Assembly (NCBI GenBank): GCA_037443425.1
Contig: JBBIOI010000048.1
Span: forward strand, 1 to 23,386
Reading direction: 5' to 3'
Source of the DNA: JBBIOI01 sp037443425
GTDB lineage: Bacteria; Desulfobacterota; BSN033; UBA1163
DNA length: 23,386 nucleotides
Shown one piece after another: positions 15,582-21,914 of this stretch. Made by a program: the position numbers and the translations under genes. Positions within the stretch are counted from its first letter, which is position 1. The number at the start of each line of letters is the position of its first letter. The notes below the pieces were generated by a model. It did no database searches, was not told the origin of the DNA, and was given only the letters and a program-made list of their open reading frames with translations.

Positions 15582-16679
15582 TCATCCCTTTCTTTGCCTC
15601 AATATCTGCTGGTGAAGTTCTTTAAAATCCTTTGGTGGTATGGCATCTGTTTTTCTAATAAGTTTAATTGCAGATGATGGGCAGACCGCAAAGCAGACAC
15701 CACATCCAATACACCATTCTTCATCAACCTCTGGAAAATCACCTTCCATCTTAACAGCATCAACAGGACAGATATCGCTACATTTGCCACATCCAATACA
15801 TCTATCTTTATCGGTCCTTCGGATAAAATAGGTGGCCATTAAAATATCTCTGGGGATCCTTCTTCTCCTGATTGTCCCAACAGACCAGCAACAGCAGCCA
15901 CAACAGTTACAGGTATGTTTAATATCTTCTCTTGCATTATCGACCAAGTGAACAAGCCCTTTTTCTTCAGACCTTTTTATAATGTCTATTGCCTCTTGCT
16001 TTGATATCCTCCTTCCTATTGACTTATCTATCAGATATTCTGCAAGTTCATCGTATTTAATACAGTTCTCAAGTTCATGATTACATCCCTTTCCAATAAG
16101 TCGCGATGTTACTCTGCAAGGACAATGAGCAACAGCTATAAGTTCTGCCTTCTTTATAACCTCTTCCATCATCTCAAAAGGGAAAACAGCATGTTCTTCA
16201 GGATCAAGGGATGAAGTTGCTGGAACATAACGAAGAGGTTTTGTCTTTGTCTTTCCATAAACCTCATAGAGCTGATCTCTTTTGGAGTATCTTACAATAA
16301 GTTGCGCCATTTTTCTTGCATTTGGAGTATCCATACCTTTCCAGAAGAAGGTCTGAGGAAATCCGTAACCAAATTGTTGTAGACAGTAACCGATCTCCCC
16401 ATCTTTTAGCCTTTTTGAAAATAGAAGTCCCCTTGCAGCAAGATTTTCTAAAATCCTTTGTAGTTCCTCTTTCTGAAGATTTGTCCGTGGTTTTATTTCG
16501 TCTATTTTTACTGGTTCAAACGGTATAACACCTGTAGGTATAGCAAGGGCTACTTCTGCTTCAATGGGCGAAAAATTCTCTCTTAGGATTTCAAGAAGTT
16601 CTTCCTTCTCAGGGTAACCCATTCCAAGCGAAGAAAGATGTAGTGCGAGTTCTTTATAAACATCATTTTCCATAGACAT
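15582..16679 (-). CDS. Winged-helix/4Fe-4S dicluster protein of unknown function
   Basis: A 365-aa cytoplasmic protein. The N-terminus (about 1-100) is helical and looks like a winged-helix domain (TNLQKEELQRILENLAARGLL, about 66-86). A middle region holds Cys at 186, 188, 199 and 206 (HCPCRV, GCNHELENC) and the unusual cluster C257, C259, C260, C262, C263, C264 (TCNCCGCCCW). A C-terminal bacterial ferredoxin pair follows: C294/297/300/304 and C323/326/329/333, each of the CxxCxxCxxxCP type. It is therefore likely a multi-cluster electron carrier or redox-sensing regulator. I recognise the architecture as a recurrent but uncharacterised anaerobe family. No ribosome site is visible before the ATG. 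It is the first gene of the long minus-strand run and pairs with the acyl-CoA synthetase, suggesting electron transfer to or from an acyl-CoA pathway. Confidence 0.85.
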   Translation of the reverse strand: MSMENDVYKELALHLSSLGMGYPEKEELLEILRENFSPIEAEVALAIPTGVIPFEPVKIDEIKPRTNLQKEELQRILENLAARGLLFSKRLKDGEIGYCLQQFGYGFPQTFFWKGMDTPNARKMAQLIVRYSKRDQLYEVYGKTKTKPLRYVPATSSLDPEEHAVFPFEMMEEVIKKAELIAVAHCPCRVTSRLIGKGCNHELENCIKYDELAEYLIDKSIGRRISKQEAIDIIKRSEEKGLVHLVDNAREDIKHTCNCCGCCCWSVGTIRRRRIPRDILMATYFIRRTDKDRCIGCGKCSDICPVDAVKMEGDFPEVDEEWCIGCGVCFAVCPSSAIKLIRKTDAIPPKDFKELHQQILRQRKG

Positions 16680-16735
16680 TACTTATAACTTATTTTAATA
16701 TTTTTTTACACATCGCTATATTAACCCCTACATAC

Positions 16736-16890
16736 CTCCCCTTAAAATAAGGCTGTGTCGCAATGAGGTTTATGTCATATTTGTCATTTCGAGCGAAGCG
16801 AGGAATCTATAGAATTCAAACCATTATAAAATATAGATTCTTCGGCTAAAGCCTCAGAATGACATTACGACACAGTCTCAATGAGGGGAG
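16736..16890. repeat. Nested inverted-repeat element (MITE-like)
   Basis: A 155-bp element with nested arms. The outermost arms are CTCCCCT (16736-16742) and AGGGGAG (16884-16890). Next are GGCTGTGTCG (16751-16760) and CGACACAGTC (16868-16877), 9 of 10 complementary. Inner arms begin GTCATTTCGAG at 16783 and end CAGAATGAC at 16863, meeting through AATCTAT/ATAGATT around an AT-rich core. CAATGAGG occurs directly repeated just inside and outside the second arms. The GTCATT...GAATCT wording belongs to a class of dispersed palindromes seen in many bacterial genomes. No transposase is included, so it would have to move in trans. Confidence 0.75.
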
Positions 16891-16926
16891 ATAATTTCGT
16901 TAAAGATTATGCTTGGACTTGCAATG

Positions 16927-16954
16927 TTTAAAGACCTCTGAAAAAGTCTTTAAA
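16927..16954. repeat. Perfect 9-bp inverted repeat
   Basis: TTTAAAGAC (16927-16935) and GTCTTTAAA (16946-16954) are exact reverse complements around a 10-nt loop CTCTGAAAAA. The loop side TCTGAAAAAGTCTT (16937-16950) recurs inverted at 7038-7051. No U-run follows on either strand, so it is not a classical intrinsic terminator. Confidence 0.6.
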
Positions 16955-17032
16955 GGAATGGATGGTAGGGTTAAAAACCACCTTTTTTATCAGTCGGTTG
17001 CGAATATCCAAAAGGCGTGGCAATCCGATTAA

Positions 17033-17155
17033 GTCATTGTGAGCCCGAAGGGTGTGGCAACCTCGTAGATTCCTCGCTCCGCTCGGAATGACAGAGGGGA
17101 AAAGTCTCGGAATGACAATTCGAAAGAGGTTGCTTCGGCTTCGCCTCGCAATGAC
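17033..17155. repeat. Second palindromic repeat cluster (GTCATTG/GTCATTC types)
   Basis: Left arm 17033-17064 (GTCATTGTGAGCCCGAAG...GCAACCTC) pairs imperfectly with 17126-17155 (GAGGTTGCTTCGG...GCAATGAC). Between them, 17066-17092 is an inverted copy of the arm at 16783-16809, with 25 of 27 bases matching, and CTCGGAATGAC at 17106-17116 is a further partial copy. This is a pile-up of at least three related units, which suggests repeated insertion into one site. Confidence 0.7.
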
Positions 17156-17250
17156 CATCTGGGTCGTTCAATTTATATAAAGCTTCGAAGGTTTTTCACT
17201 CACCTGGTTTATTTTTGTCAGATCTATCCATAAAAATATTCAATAAGGGG

Positions 17251-17279
17251 TTGAGATTAAGAATTATTAAATTTATAAT
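17251..17279 (+). promoter_or_regulatory. nifU-nifS promoter
   Basis: TTGAGA (17251-17256), a 17-bp spacer and a perfect TATAAT (17274-17279) form a strong sigma-70 type promoter. Transcription would start near 17286, with GGAGG (17293-17297) five nt before the ATG. A perfect AT-only palindrome TTAAATT-TAT-AATTTAA (17267-17283) covers the -10. No IscR-type operator and no -24/-12 sigma-54 element, typical of nitrogen-fixation nif promoters, is seen. Confidence 0.7.
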
Positions 17280-17302
17280 TTAAAAAAATCCCGGAGGTAT
17301 CT

Positions 17303-18142
17303 ATGTGGGATTATTCTGAAAAGGTCAAAGACCATTTTCTTAATCCGAGAAATGTTGGAGAGATAGAAGATCCTGATGGGGTAGGGGAAGTAGGTTCCCT
17401 TGCCTGTGGTGATGCCTTGAGGCTCACATTTAAACTTGATGAGAATAAAAGGATTAAGGATGTAAAGTTCAAGACGTTTGGTTGTGCAAGTGCTATTGCC
17501 TCTTCATCTGCCCTTACAGAGATGATTAAGGGAATGACATTGGAAGAGGCAGAAAGGATAACAAATAAAGATATTGCCGATTATCTTGATGGGCTTCCAG
17601 AAGAGAAGATGCATTGTTCAGTAATGGGTAGGGAAGCACTTCAGGCTGCTATTGCAAACTATAGGGGGCAGAAGATTTCTAAGGAAGAATTTGAGATTGT
17701 CTGCAAATGTTTTGGGGTAACTGATAAGGAGATTGAAAGGGCAGTGAGAGAAAATGACCTCACAACTGTTGAGCAGGTAACCTATTATACAAAGGCAGGG
17801 GGTGGTTGTGCTAAATGCCATCCGAAGATAGAGGAGATCATAGAGAAAGTAAGAAAGGAAAAGGAGAAAGAGGCACCGCCAAAACCTGAGAGAAAGAGGC
17901 TTACAAATATACAAAAAATAAAACTTATTGAAGATACACTGGGAAGGGAAATTATACCTGCATTGAAGGCAGATGGTGGGGATCTGGAATTAATCGATGT
18001 TGAAGGAAATAAAGTATATGTTGCATTGAGGGGTAAATGTTCTTTCTGTCCAAGCTCTGATGTTACCTTAAAGCAGTATGTTGAATCAAAACTTAAGGAA
18101 TTTGTAAGTGAAGATCTTGAAGTAGAGGAGGTAAGACCGTGA
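17303..18142 (+). CDS. nifU: Three-domain NifU Fe-S cluster scaffold
   Basis: A 279-aa cytoplasmic scaffold on which NifS-derived sulfur and iron assemble into clusters for apo-proteins. Domain 1 (about 1-125) is IscU-like with cluster ligands C35 (ACGD), C61 (GCASA) and C105 (HCSV), and Asp37. Domain 2 (about 130-182) is a BFD-type [2Fe-2S] domain with C134, C136, C169 and C172 (CKC...GGCAKC). After a Lys/Glu/Pro linker, domain 3 (about 200-275) is the NifU C-terminal domain with C246 and C249 (GKCSFC). All family cysteines are present. The ATG has GGAGG five nt upstream. Its TGA overlaps the nifS GTG. With no nif structural genes nearby, this is probably a general Fe-S assembly system, as in other anaerobes that use NIF-type machinery for housekeeping. 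Confidence 0.97.
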   Translation: MWDYSEKVKDHFLNPRNVGEIEDPDGVGEVGSLACGDALRLTFKLDENKRIKDVKFKTFGCASAIASSSALTEMIKGMTLEEAERITNKDIADYLDGLPEEKMHCSVMGREALQAAIANYRGQKISKEEFEIVCKCFGVTDKEIERAVRENDLTTVEQVTYYTKAGGGCAKCHPKIEEIIEKVRKEKEKEAPPKPERKRLTNIQKIKLIEDTLGREIIPALKADGGDLELIDVEGNKVYVALRGKCSFCPSSDVTLKQYVESKLKEFVSEDLEVEEVRP

Positions 18143-19326
18143 AGGTTGTCTATGTTGATAACAATGCAACAACAAAGGTGGCTCCAGAGGTTTTGGAAGC
18201 AATGTTGCCTTACTTCTCAGAACTTTATGGTAATCCTTCAAGCATGCATTTTTTTGGTGGTCAGGTCCAGAAAAAAATTAATGAAGCCCGTGAACAGGTT
18301 GCAGATTTTTTAGGTGCAGATCCATCGGAGATTATTTTTACAAGCTGTGGGACAGAAAGCGATAATGCCGCTGTATTCGGGACACTCAATTCTTATCCAG
18401 AAAAGAGGCACTTTGTTACATCAAGGGTAGAACACCCTGCAATTAATAACTTAGGTCCTTACCTTGCCCGCAGGGGTTATAAGGTAACTACCATATCGGT
18501 TAATCGAGAAGGACAGTTGGACCTTGACGAATTGCGGGAGTCTTTAACCGAAGATACAGCACTTGTTTCTATCATGTATGCAAATAATGAGACAGGTGTG
18601 ATTTTCCCAATAGAAAAGATTGGAGAGATTGTTAAGTCTAAGGGTATCCCTTTCCATACAGATGCTGTTCAGGCTGCAGGAAAGATACCTCTAAATATGA
18701 AGAATTCAACAGTTGATATGCTATCTATTTCTGGGCATAAACTTCACGCCCCAAAAGGGATTGGTGTACTTTATATTAGAAAGGGAACAAAATTTTCTCC
18801 CTTTATCATTGGAGGCCATCAAGAAAAGGGGAGAAGAGGTGGTACAGAGAATGTCCCTTATATTATAGGTCTTGGAAAGGCATGTGAGCTTGCAAAGAAA
18901 AATCTTGAAGAAGAGAATACAAGGGTTAGGGCATTAAGGGATTACTTAGAGGCCAAGATTCTTGAAAAGATTCCAAATACACTTGTAAACGGAGATAGAG
19001 TAAATAGACTTCCTAATACTTTAAGTGTGAGCTTCGAGTATGTGGAAGGAGAATCGATTTTACTGATGCTTTCAGACCTCGGGATATGTGCTTCATCTGG
19101 TTCTGCATGTACATCGGGTTCGCTTGAACCATCTCATGTACTGAGGGCAATGGGAGTTCCTTTTACAGCAGCACACGGATCGATTCGTTTTAGCTTATCA
19201 ATATATAATACAAAGGAAGAGATGGATTATATCATTGAGCATCTACCTCCAATTATACAGAAATTGCGTGATATTTCACCCTTCTGGAAGGATTATTTAA
19301 AATCGAAGGGGGAAGAAAGAAAGTGA
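18139..19326 (+). CDS. nifS: Cysteine desulfurase NifS
   Basis: A 395-aa PLP-dependent cytoplasmic enzyme that takes sulfur from cysteine, leaving alanine, and hands it as persulfide to NifU. The PLP lysine is K201 (SGHKLHAPKG), with H99 (EHPAI), D175 and Q178 (HTDAVQ) at the cofactor. The catalytic Cys324 lies in SSGSACTSGSLEPSHV, the extended loop of group I desulfurases (NifS/IscS), not the short loop of SufS types. It begins with GTG at 18139, overlapping the nifU stop (GTGA), with AGGAGG seven nt upstream, so the two proteins are translationally coupled. The C-terminus ends LKSKGEERK, nine bases before the next gene. Together with NifU it would supply clusters to AhbD and the ferredoxin-like proteins in this window. 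Confidence 0.97.
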   Translation: MKVVYVDNNATTKVAPEVLEAMLPYFSELYGNPSSMHFFGGQVQKKINEAREQVADFLGADPSEIIFTSCGTESDNAAVFGTLNSYPEKRHFVTSRVEHPAINNLGPYLARRGYKVTTISVNREGQLDLDELRESLTEDTALVSIMYANNETGVIFPIEKIGEIVKSKGIPFHTDAVQAAGKIPLNMKNSTVDMLSISGHKLHAPKGIGVLYIRKGTKFSPFIIGGHQEKGRRGGTENVPYIIGLGKACELAKKNLEEENTRVRALRDYLEAKILEKIPNTLVNGDRVNRLPNTLSVSFEYVEGESILLMLSDLGICASSGSACTSGSLEPSHVLRAMGVPFTAAHGSIRFSLSIYNTKEEMDYIIEHLPPIIQKLRDISPFWKDYLKSKGEERK

Positions 19327-19335
19327 ACTTATAAG

Positions 19336-19953
19336 ATGAAAATAAGGTCCCCCTTTTATTTCCTTCCTATAATATTGGTTACTATCTTTTTATCTGGTTG
19401 TCCTAAGAAGCCCCCCGAGATATTACCACCTGAAAAACCGCCATTTGTAAACCCAATGGAAAAGATTTTAAAAGAGTTTTCATCTGTAGATTCCTTTCAG
19501 GCAAGGACTTCGATAAGGGTAGAATTGGAAAGAGATGGAGAAGAGAGAAGGTTTCTCCTTGATGGAATCCTTCTGTTTAGAAAACCAGATCAACTCCGAA
19601 TCCTTGGTTATCATCCCCTTGGGATTAGTATATTCGATGCCCTTTATCAAAAAAATCAATTAGCGATTTTTATACCCTTTCAAAAGAGGGCCTACGAGGG
19701 AGATATTTCACATTTTGAAGACCTGATTGAAAAAGCTGGAGATATAACTGTAATTGCCCAGAGAGAGGAAGATGCTGAAGTACCAACTCAGATAATGATT
19801 GAAGCCTTAGATATGGGGGCTCGGATACTGCTAAGATTGAAAGATATATCTTTAAATCCTATCTTCGGTGAAGAAACATTCAGGTGGAGTCTACCTGAAG
19901 GGGTTGAAATTAGACCCATAGCTCGACTACTGAGAAGTAAAAGAATAAGATGA
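19336..19953 (+). CDS. LolB/LolA-fold-like outer-membrane lipoprotein
   Basis: A 205-aa predicted lipoprotein. The signal sequence ends in FLSGC, giving acylated Cys22, followed by a Pro-rich linker (KKPPEILPPEKPP). The mature domain begins with an amphipathic helix (NPMEKILKEFSSVDSFQARTSIRVELE, about 39-65), then antiparallel strands: RFLLDGILLFRKPDQLRILGYHPLG, FDALYQKNQLAIFIP and a late FRWSLPEGVEI. This alternation matches the LolA/LolB half-barrel type seen in DUF4292-like lipoproteins; assignment is by pattern, not by any catalytic motif. It starts nine bases after nifS without a strong ribosome site and so is probably in the nifUS transcript. Its last 27 bases overlap the end of the convergent aldo/keto reductase gene. 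A role in outer-membrane lipid or lipoprotein handling is possible. Confidence 0.75.
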   Translation: MKIRSPFYFLPIILVTIFLSGCPKKPPEILPPEKPPFVNPMEKILKEFSSVDSFQARTSIRVELERDGEERRFLLDGILLFRKPDQLRILGYHPLGISIFDALYQKNQLAIFIPFQKRAYEGDISHFEDLIEKAGDITVIAQREEDAEVPTQIMIEALDMGARILLRLKDISLNPIFGEETFRWSLPEGVEIRPIARLLRSKRIR

Positions 19954-21003
19954 TATTAGTCTCTTATGAATCTCTTTTAATCTTTCAGGGATAAGAACTC
20001 CATAAGGACACCTTTCAACACAGCGATAACAAAGGCTACATTTCTCAGCTTTATTCGAAATTGACCTATATTGAGAGATTGCCCAATCCTTTAAATCATA
20101 TTCTTCATAATAGCTTTCCATTCGGAAGATGTCAGGGATTGGAATTTCCTCAGGGCATGGAAGACAGTATCCGCAATTTCTACAGAATCCCTTACCCATA
20201 TCTCCAACCCATTGCATAAGACTTACTGTCTCTTCATAGGTCAATCTTCTTGGGTTTTGGGCAACCTTAACATTTTGTTCAAGCTCTTTTAGGTCAGTCA
20301 TTCCAGGGATGGCACAAGTAATATAAGGATTAGAAAGGATATATCTAAGACACACTTGGGCAGGGGATTCACCATGAAATAGCTCCTTTTTCCATCCTTT
20401 TGATTCTCCTAACTTGCCTCCTGCAAGTGGTTTCATTGCAATAAGCCCAATACCTCTTTTATATGCAGAAGGGAGGATGTCTGTGCTTAGACGATCTTCA
20501 TCGATTGGACTATAAGCAATCATAAGAGCTCGGAAAAGATCAGAATCAATTACCTTTTTCATTAGAGATATGGAATGATGTATACTTATACCAATTTCTA
20601 ATACCTTGCCTTGTTGTTTTGCCTTAAGGAGTGATTCAAATCCTCCATGGCTAAATAATCTTTCATATTCTTCCCCTCTCACATCGTGAAATAAAACAAG
20701 ATCTATGTAATCCGTTTTTAGTCTTGAAAGTGAGCGTTCAAGCTTACGGAGAACACCTGTCCTGTCTCGTTCATCAATCTTTGTTGAAAGATAGAACTCA
20801 CTTCTCCTTTTATGTAGTGCCTTTCCTATCTTCTCTTCACTATCTCCATAACAATCTGCAGTATCAATAAAATTGATTCCAAGATCAATAGCACGATTTA
20901 GAAGTTCGACACATTGCTTCTCATCTAATTTTGGGAGTTTTATAGCTCCAAATCCAATTACAGATATCTCCCACCCTGTTTTACCAAGCAGCCTTTTTTC
21001 CAT
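19927..21003 (-). CDS. Aldo/keto reductase with C-terminal 4Fe-4S domain
   Basis: A 358-aa cytoplasmic oxidoreductase. Residues 1-260 form the aldo/keto reductase barrel with the full tetrad D47, Y52, K75 and H106 (FIDTADCYG, STKID, LVLFHD). NAD(P)H-binding wording is IAMKPLAGGKLG and CAIPGM. The C-terminal 90 residues add two Cys groups: C274/277/280/283 (CRNCGYCLPCP) and C322/325/328/332 (CSLCYRCVERCP), each able to hold a [4Fe-4S] cluster. Such ferredoxin-tailed reductases are common in strict anaerobes and are thought to link carbonyl reduction to ferredoxin, but substrates are mostly unknown. There is no clear ribosome site before the ATG. The gene is alone on its strand, convergent and overlapping the LolB-like gene by 27 bp, with a repeat-bearing gap upstream. 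Confidence 0.93.
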   Translation of the reverse strand: MEKRLLGKTGWEISVIGFGAIKLPKLDEKQCVELLNRAIDLGINFIDTADCYGDSEEKIGKALHKRRSEFYLSTKIDERDRTGVLRKLERSLSRLKTDYIDLVLFHDVRGEEYERLFSHGGFESLLKAKQQGKVLEIGISIHHSISLMKKVIDSDLFRALMIAYSPIDEDRLSTDILPSAYKRGIGLIAMKPLAGGKLGESKGWKKELFHGESPAQVCLRYILSNPYITCAIPGMTDLKELEQNVKVAQNPRRLTYEETVSLMQWVGDMGKGFCRNCGYCLPCPEEIPIPDIFRMESYYEEYDLKDWAISQYRSISNKAEKCSLCYRCVERCPYGVLIPERLKEIHKRLISSYSFTSQ

Positions 21004-21035
21004 TCTATTTATATTTTAGAGTATCATAAAAATTT

Positions 21036-21190
21036 TTACCATTCCTGAACGAATTTTCTGCGTAAGCATCTTTTTTTTCCGTGATGAGGTTGTATGGCGT
21101 ATCTGGCAAATTCTTTGCGGCGACCTTGCCAATAAGCATCCCATTCTCCATTTAGCTTCAAAAGCCTTAATTTCAATATAGGAATTAAAG
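21036..21190 (-). pseudogene. Possible remnant of a transposase C-terminus
   Basis: The minus strand has about 45 codons ending ...FVQEW-stop, containing GEWDAYWQGRRKEFARYA. The spaced Trp/Asp/Tyr/Trp followed by a basic, Glu-containing helix is reminiscent of the C-terminal tails of some IS transposases, but I recall this only loosely. The frame continues upstream only into the palindrome, whose translation is meaningless. If real, it is a decayed fragment cut by the repeat. Confidence 0.2.
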
Positions 21191-21191
21191 C

Positions 21192-21271
21192 TGTCATTCC
21201 TGCGAAGGAGGAATCCAGGGAAAAGAGAACCATTTAAAAGAAGCTGGATTCCCGTTTTCACGGGAATGACA
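21192..21271. repeat. CTGGATTCC/GGAATGAC inverted repeat
   Basis: The left arm (21192-21218) begins TGTCATTCC and ends GAATCCAG. The right arm (21244-21271) begins CTGGATTCCCG and ends GGGAATGACA. They are imperfect reverse complements around a 25-nt AT-rich centre. The right arm also folds on itself (CCCGT/ACGGG with a TTTC loop). This is a widely dispersed bacterial palindrome type, related in its GTCATTC ends to the elements at 16736-17155 but with different inner wording. Confidence 0.75.
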
Positions 21272-21298
21272 CAGGTGAGGGCGTTTAATGAATAATAC

Positions 21299-21327
21299 TT
21301 GATAAAATGTTAAAAATTCTTTAATCT
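21299..21327 (+). promoter_or_regulatory. Candidate lemA promoter
   Basis: TTGATA (21299-21304) lies upstream of TTTAAT (21320-21325, five of six consensus matches, 15-bp spacer) or TAATCT (21322-21327, 17-bp spacer). The location, 30-40 bp before the lemA ribosome site and just right of the palindrome, is suitable. AT richness limits the weight of this match. Confidence 0.35.
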
Positions 21328-21356
21328 AAGTAGAAAAAGAAATGGGAGGAAATAGC

Positions 21357-21914
21357 GTGGTCTTAATAGTCATTCTTATAATTATCTCCATTCTTATAAT
21401 TTCAGTAATTGCAATCTATAACAAGCTTGTTAAGTTAAGAAATATGGTTAAATCCTCATGGTCTGATATTGATGTCCAGTTAAAGAAGAGATTTGATCTT
21501 GTTCCAAATCTTGTTGAAACAGTAAAGGGCTATGCCTCACACGAAAGGACGGTATTTGAAAAGGTTACCGAGGCAAGATCACTTGCAATGAAGGCAAATT
21601 CTCCTGGAGAGATGGCAAAGGCAGAAAATATGTTAAGGGATACTTTAAAAACACTTTTCGCACTTGCAGAGGCATATCCTGAACTTAAAGCAAATGAAAA
21701 TTTTTCTAAACTTCAGACCCAGCTCCAAGAATTGGAGAATAACATAGAATATGCAAGAAGATATTATAATGCAGTAGTTCGAGACTACAATATCCTGATA
21801 GAATCATTTCCTTCAAATGTAATCGCCTCCCAATTCAATTTTAAGCAGGCCGAGCTTTTTCAGCTTGAATCGCCAGAAGTTGAAAGAAAACCTGTAAAGG
21901 TTGATTTCAAATGA
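21357..21914 (+). CDS. lemA: LemA family membrane protein
   Basis: A 185-aa protein with one N-terminal membrane helix (about 1-22 in this numbering), a short outward N-terminus and a long helical domain. Family hallmarks are the NKLVKLRNMVKSSWSDIDVQLKKR block, FDLVPNLVETVKGYASHE, the NIEYARRYYNAVVRDYN block and FPSNVIA. The function of LemA is not established. I place the start at GTG 21357, because GGGAGG (21344-21349) lies seven nt before it. An in-frame ATG at 21342 overlaps that ribosome site itself and would add five residues. Its TGA overlaps the next ATG (ATGA), the standard lemA-DUF2207 coupling found in many bacteria, implying the two proteins act together at the membrane. Confidence 0.95.
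   Translation: MVLIVILIIISILIISVIAIYNKLVKLRNMVKSSWSDIDVQLKKRFDLVPNLVETVKGYASHERTVFEKVTEARSLAMKANSPGEMAKAENMLRDTLKTLFALAEAYPELKANENFSKLQTQLQELENNIEYARRYYNAVVRDYNILIESFPSNVIASQFNFKQAELFQLESPEVERKPVKVDFK

Larger units (their letters stand above)
16680..17302. other. 623-bp repeat-rich intergenic region between divergent operons
   Basis: No protein-coding gene is supported here; the open frames present are translations of palindromes. It holds, in order: AT-rich sequence with only a weak minus-strand promoter candidate for the ferredoxin operon (TTAATA at 16719-16724 and TATTAA at 16695-16700, 18-bp spacer), the inverted-repeat element at 16736-16890, a perfect hairpin at 16927-16954, the repeat cluster at 17033-17155, and the nifU promoter. 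The repeats are more GC-rich than their surroundings. Confidence 0.8.
21004..21341. other. 338-bp intergenic region with palindrome and possible coding remnant
   Basis: It separates the divergent aldo/keto reductase and lemA genes. The left half (about 21036-21190) has unusual composition and, on the minus strand, reads as a short protein end, KLNGEWDAYWQGRRKEF... to a stop, without a start or body. The right half holds the inverted repeat at 21192-21271 and the lemA promoter candidate. No complete gene is supported. Confidence 0.65.

Noticed and set aside
16736..17155. CRISPR array
   Set aside because: The repeats are inverted, imperfect and irregularly spaced, with no uniform spacers and no cas genes.
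16928..17158. 76-codon minus-strand open frame in the repeat block
   Set aside because: It is a translation of the palindromic repeats (IPSVIPSGARNL-type wording). It has no ribosome site and no protein-like pattern.
17303..19326. Nitrogen-fixation gene cluster
   Set aside because: Only nifU and nifS are present, with a sigma-70 type promoter and no nitrogenase genes.
21016..21261. 81-codon minus-strand open frame before lemA
   Set aside because: Its start lies in the palindrome and it has no ribosome site. A neighbouring frame gives a more protein-like remnant, which is itself only weakly supported.
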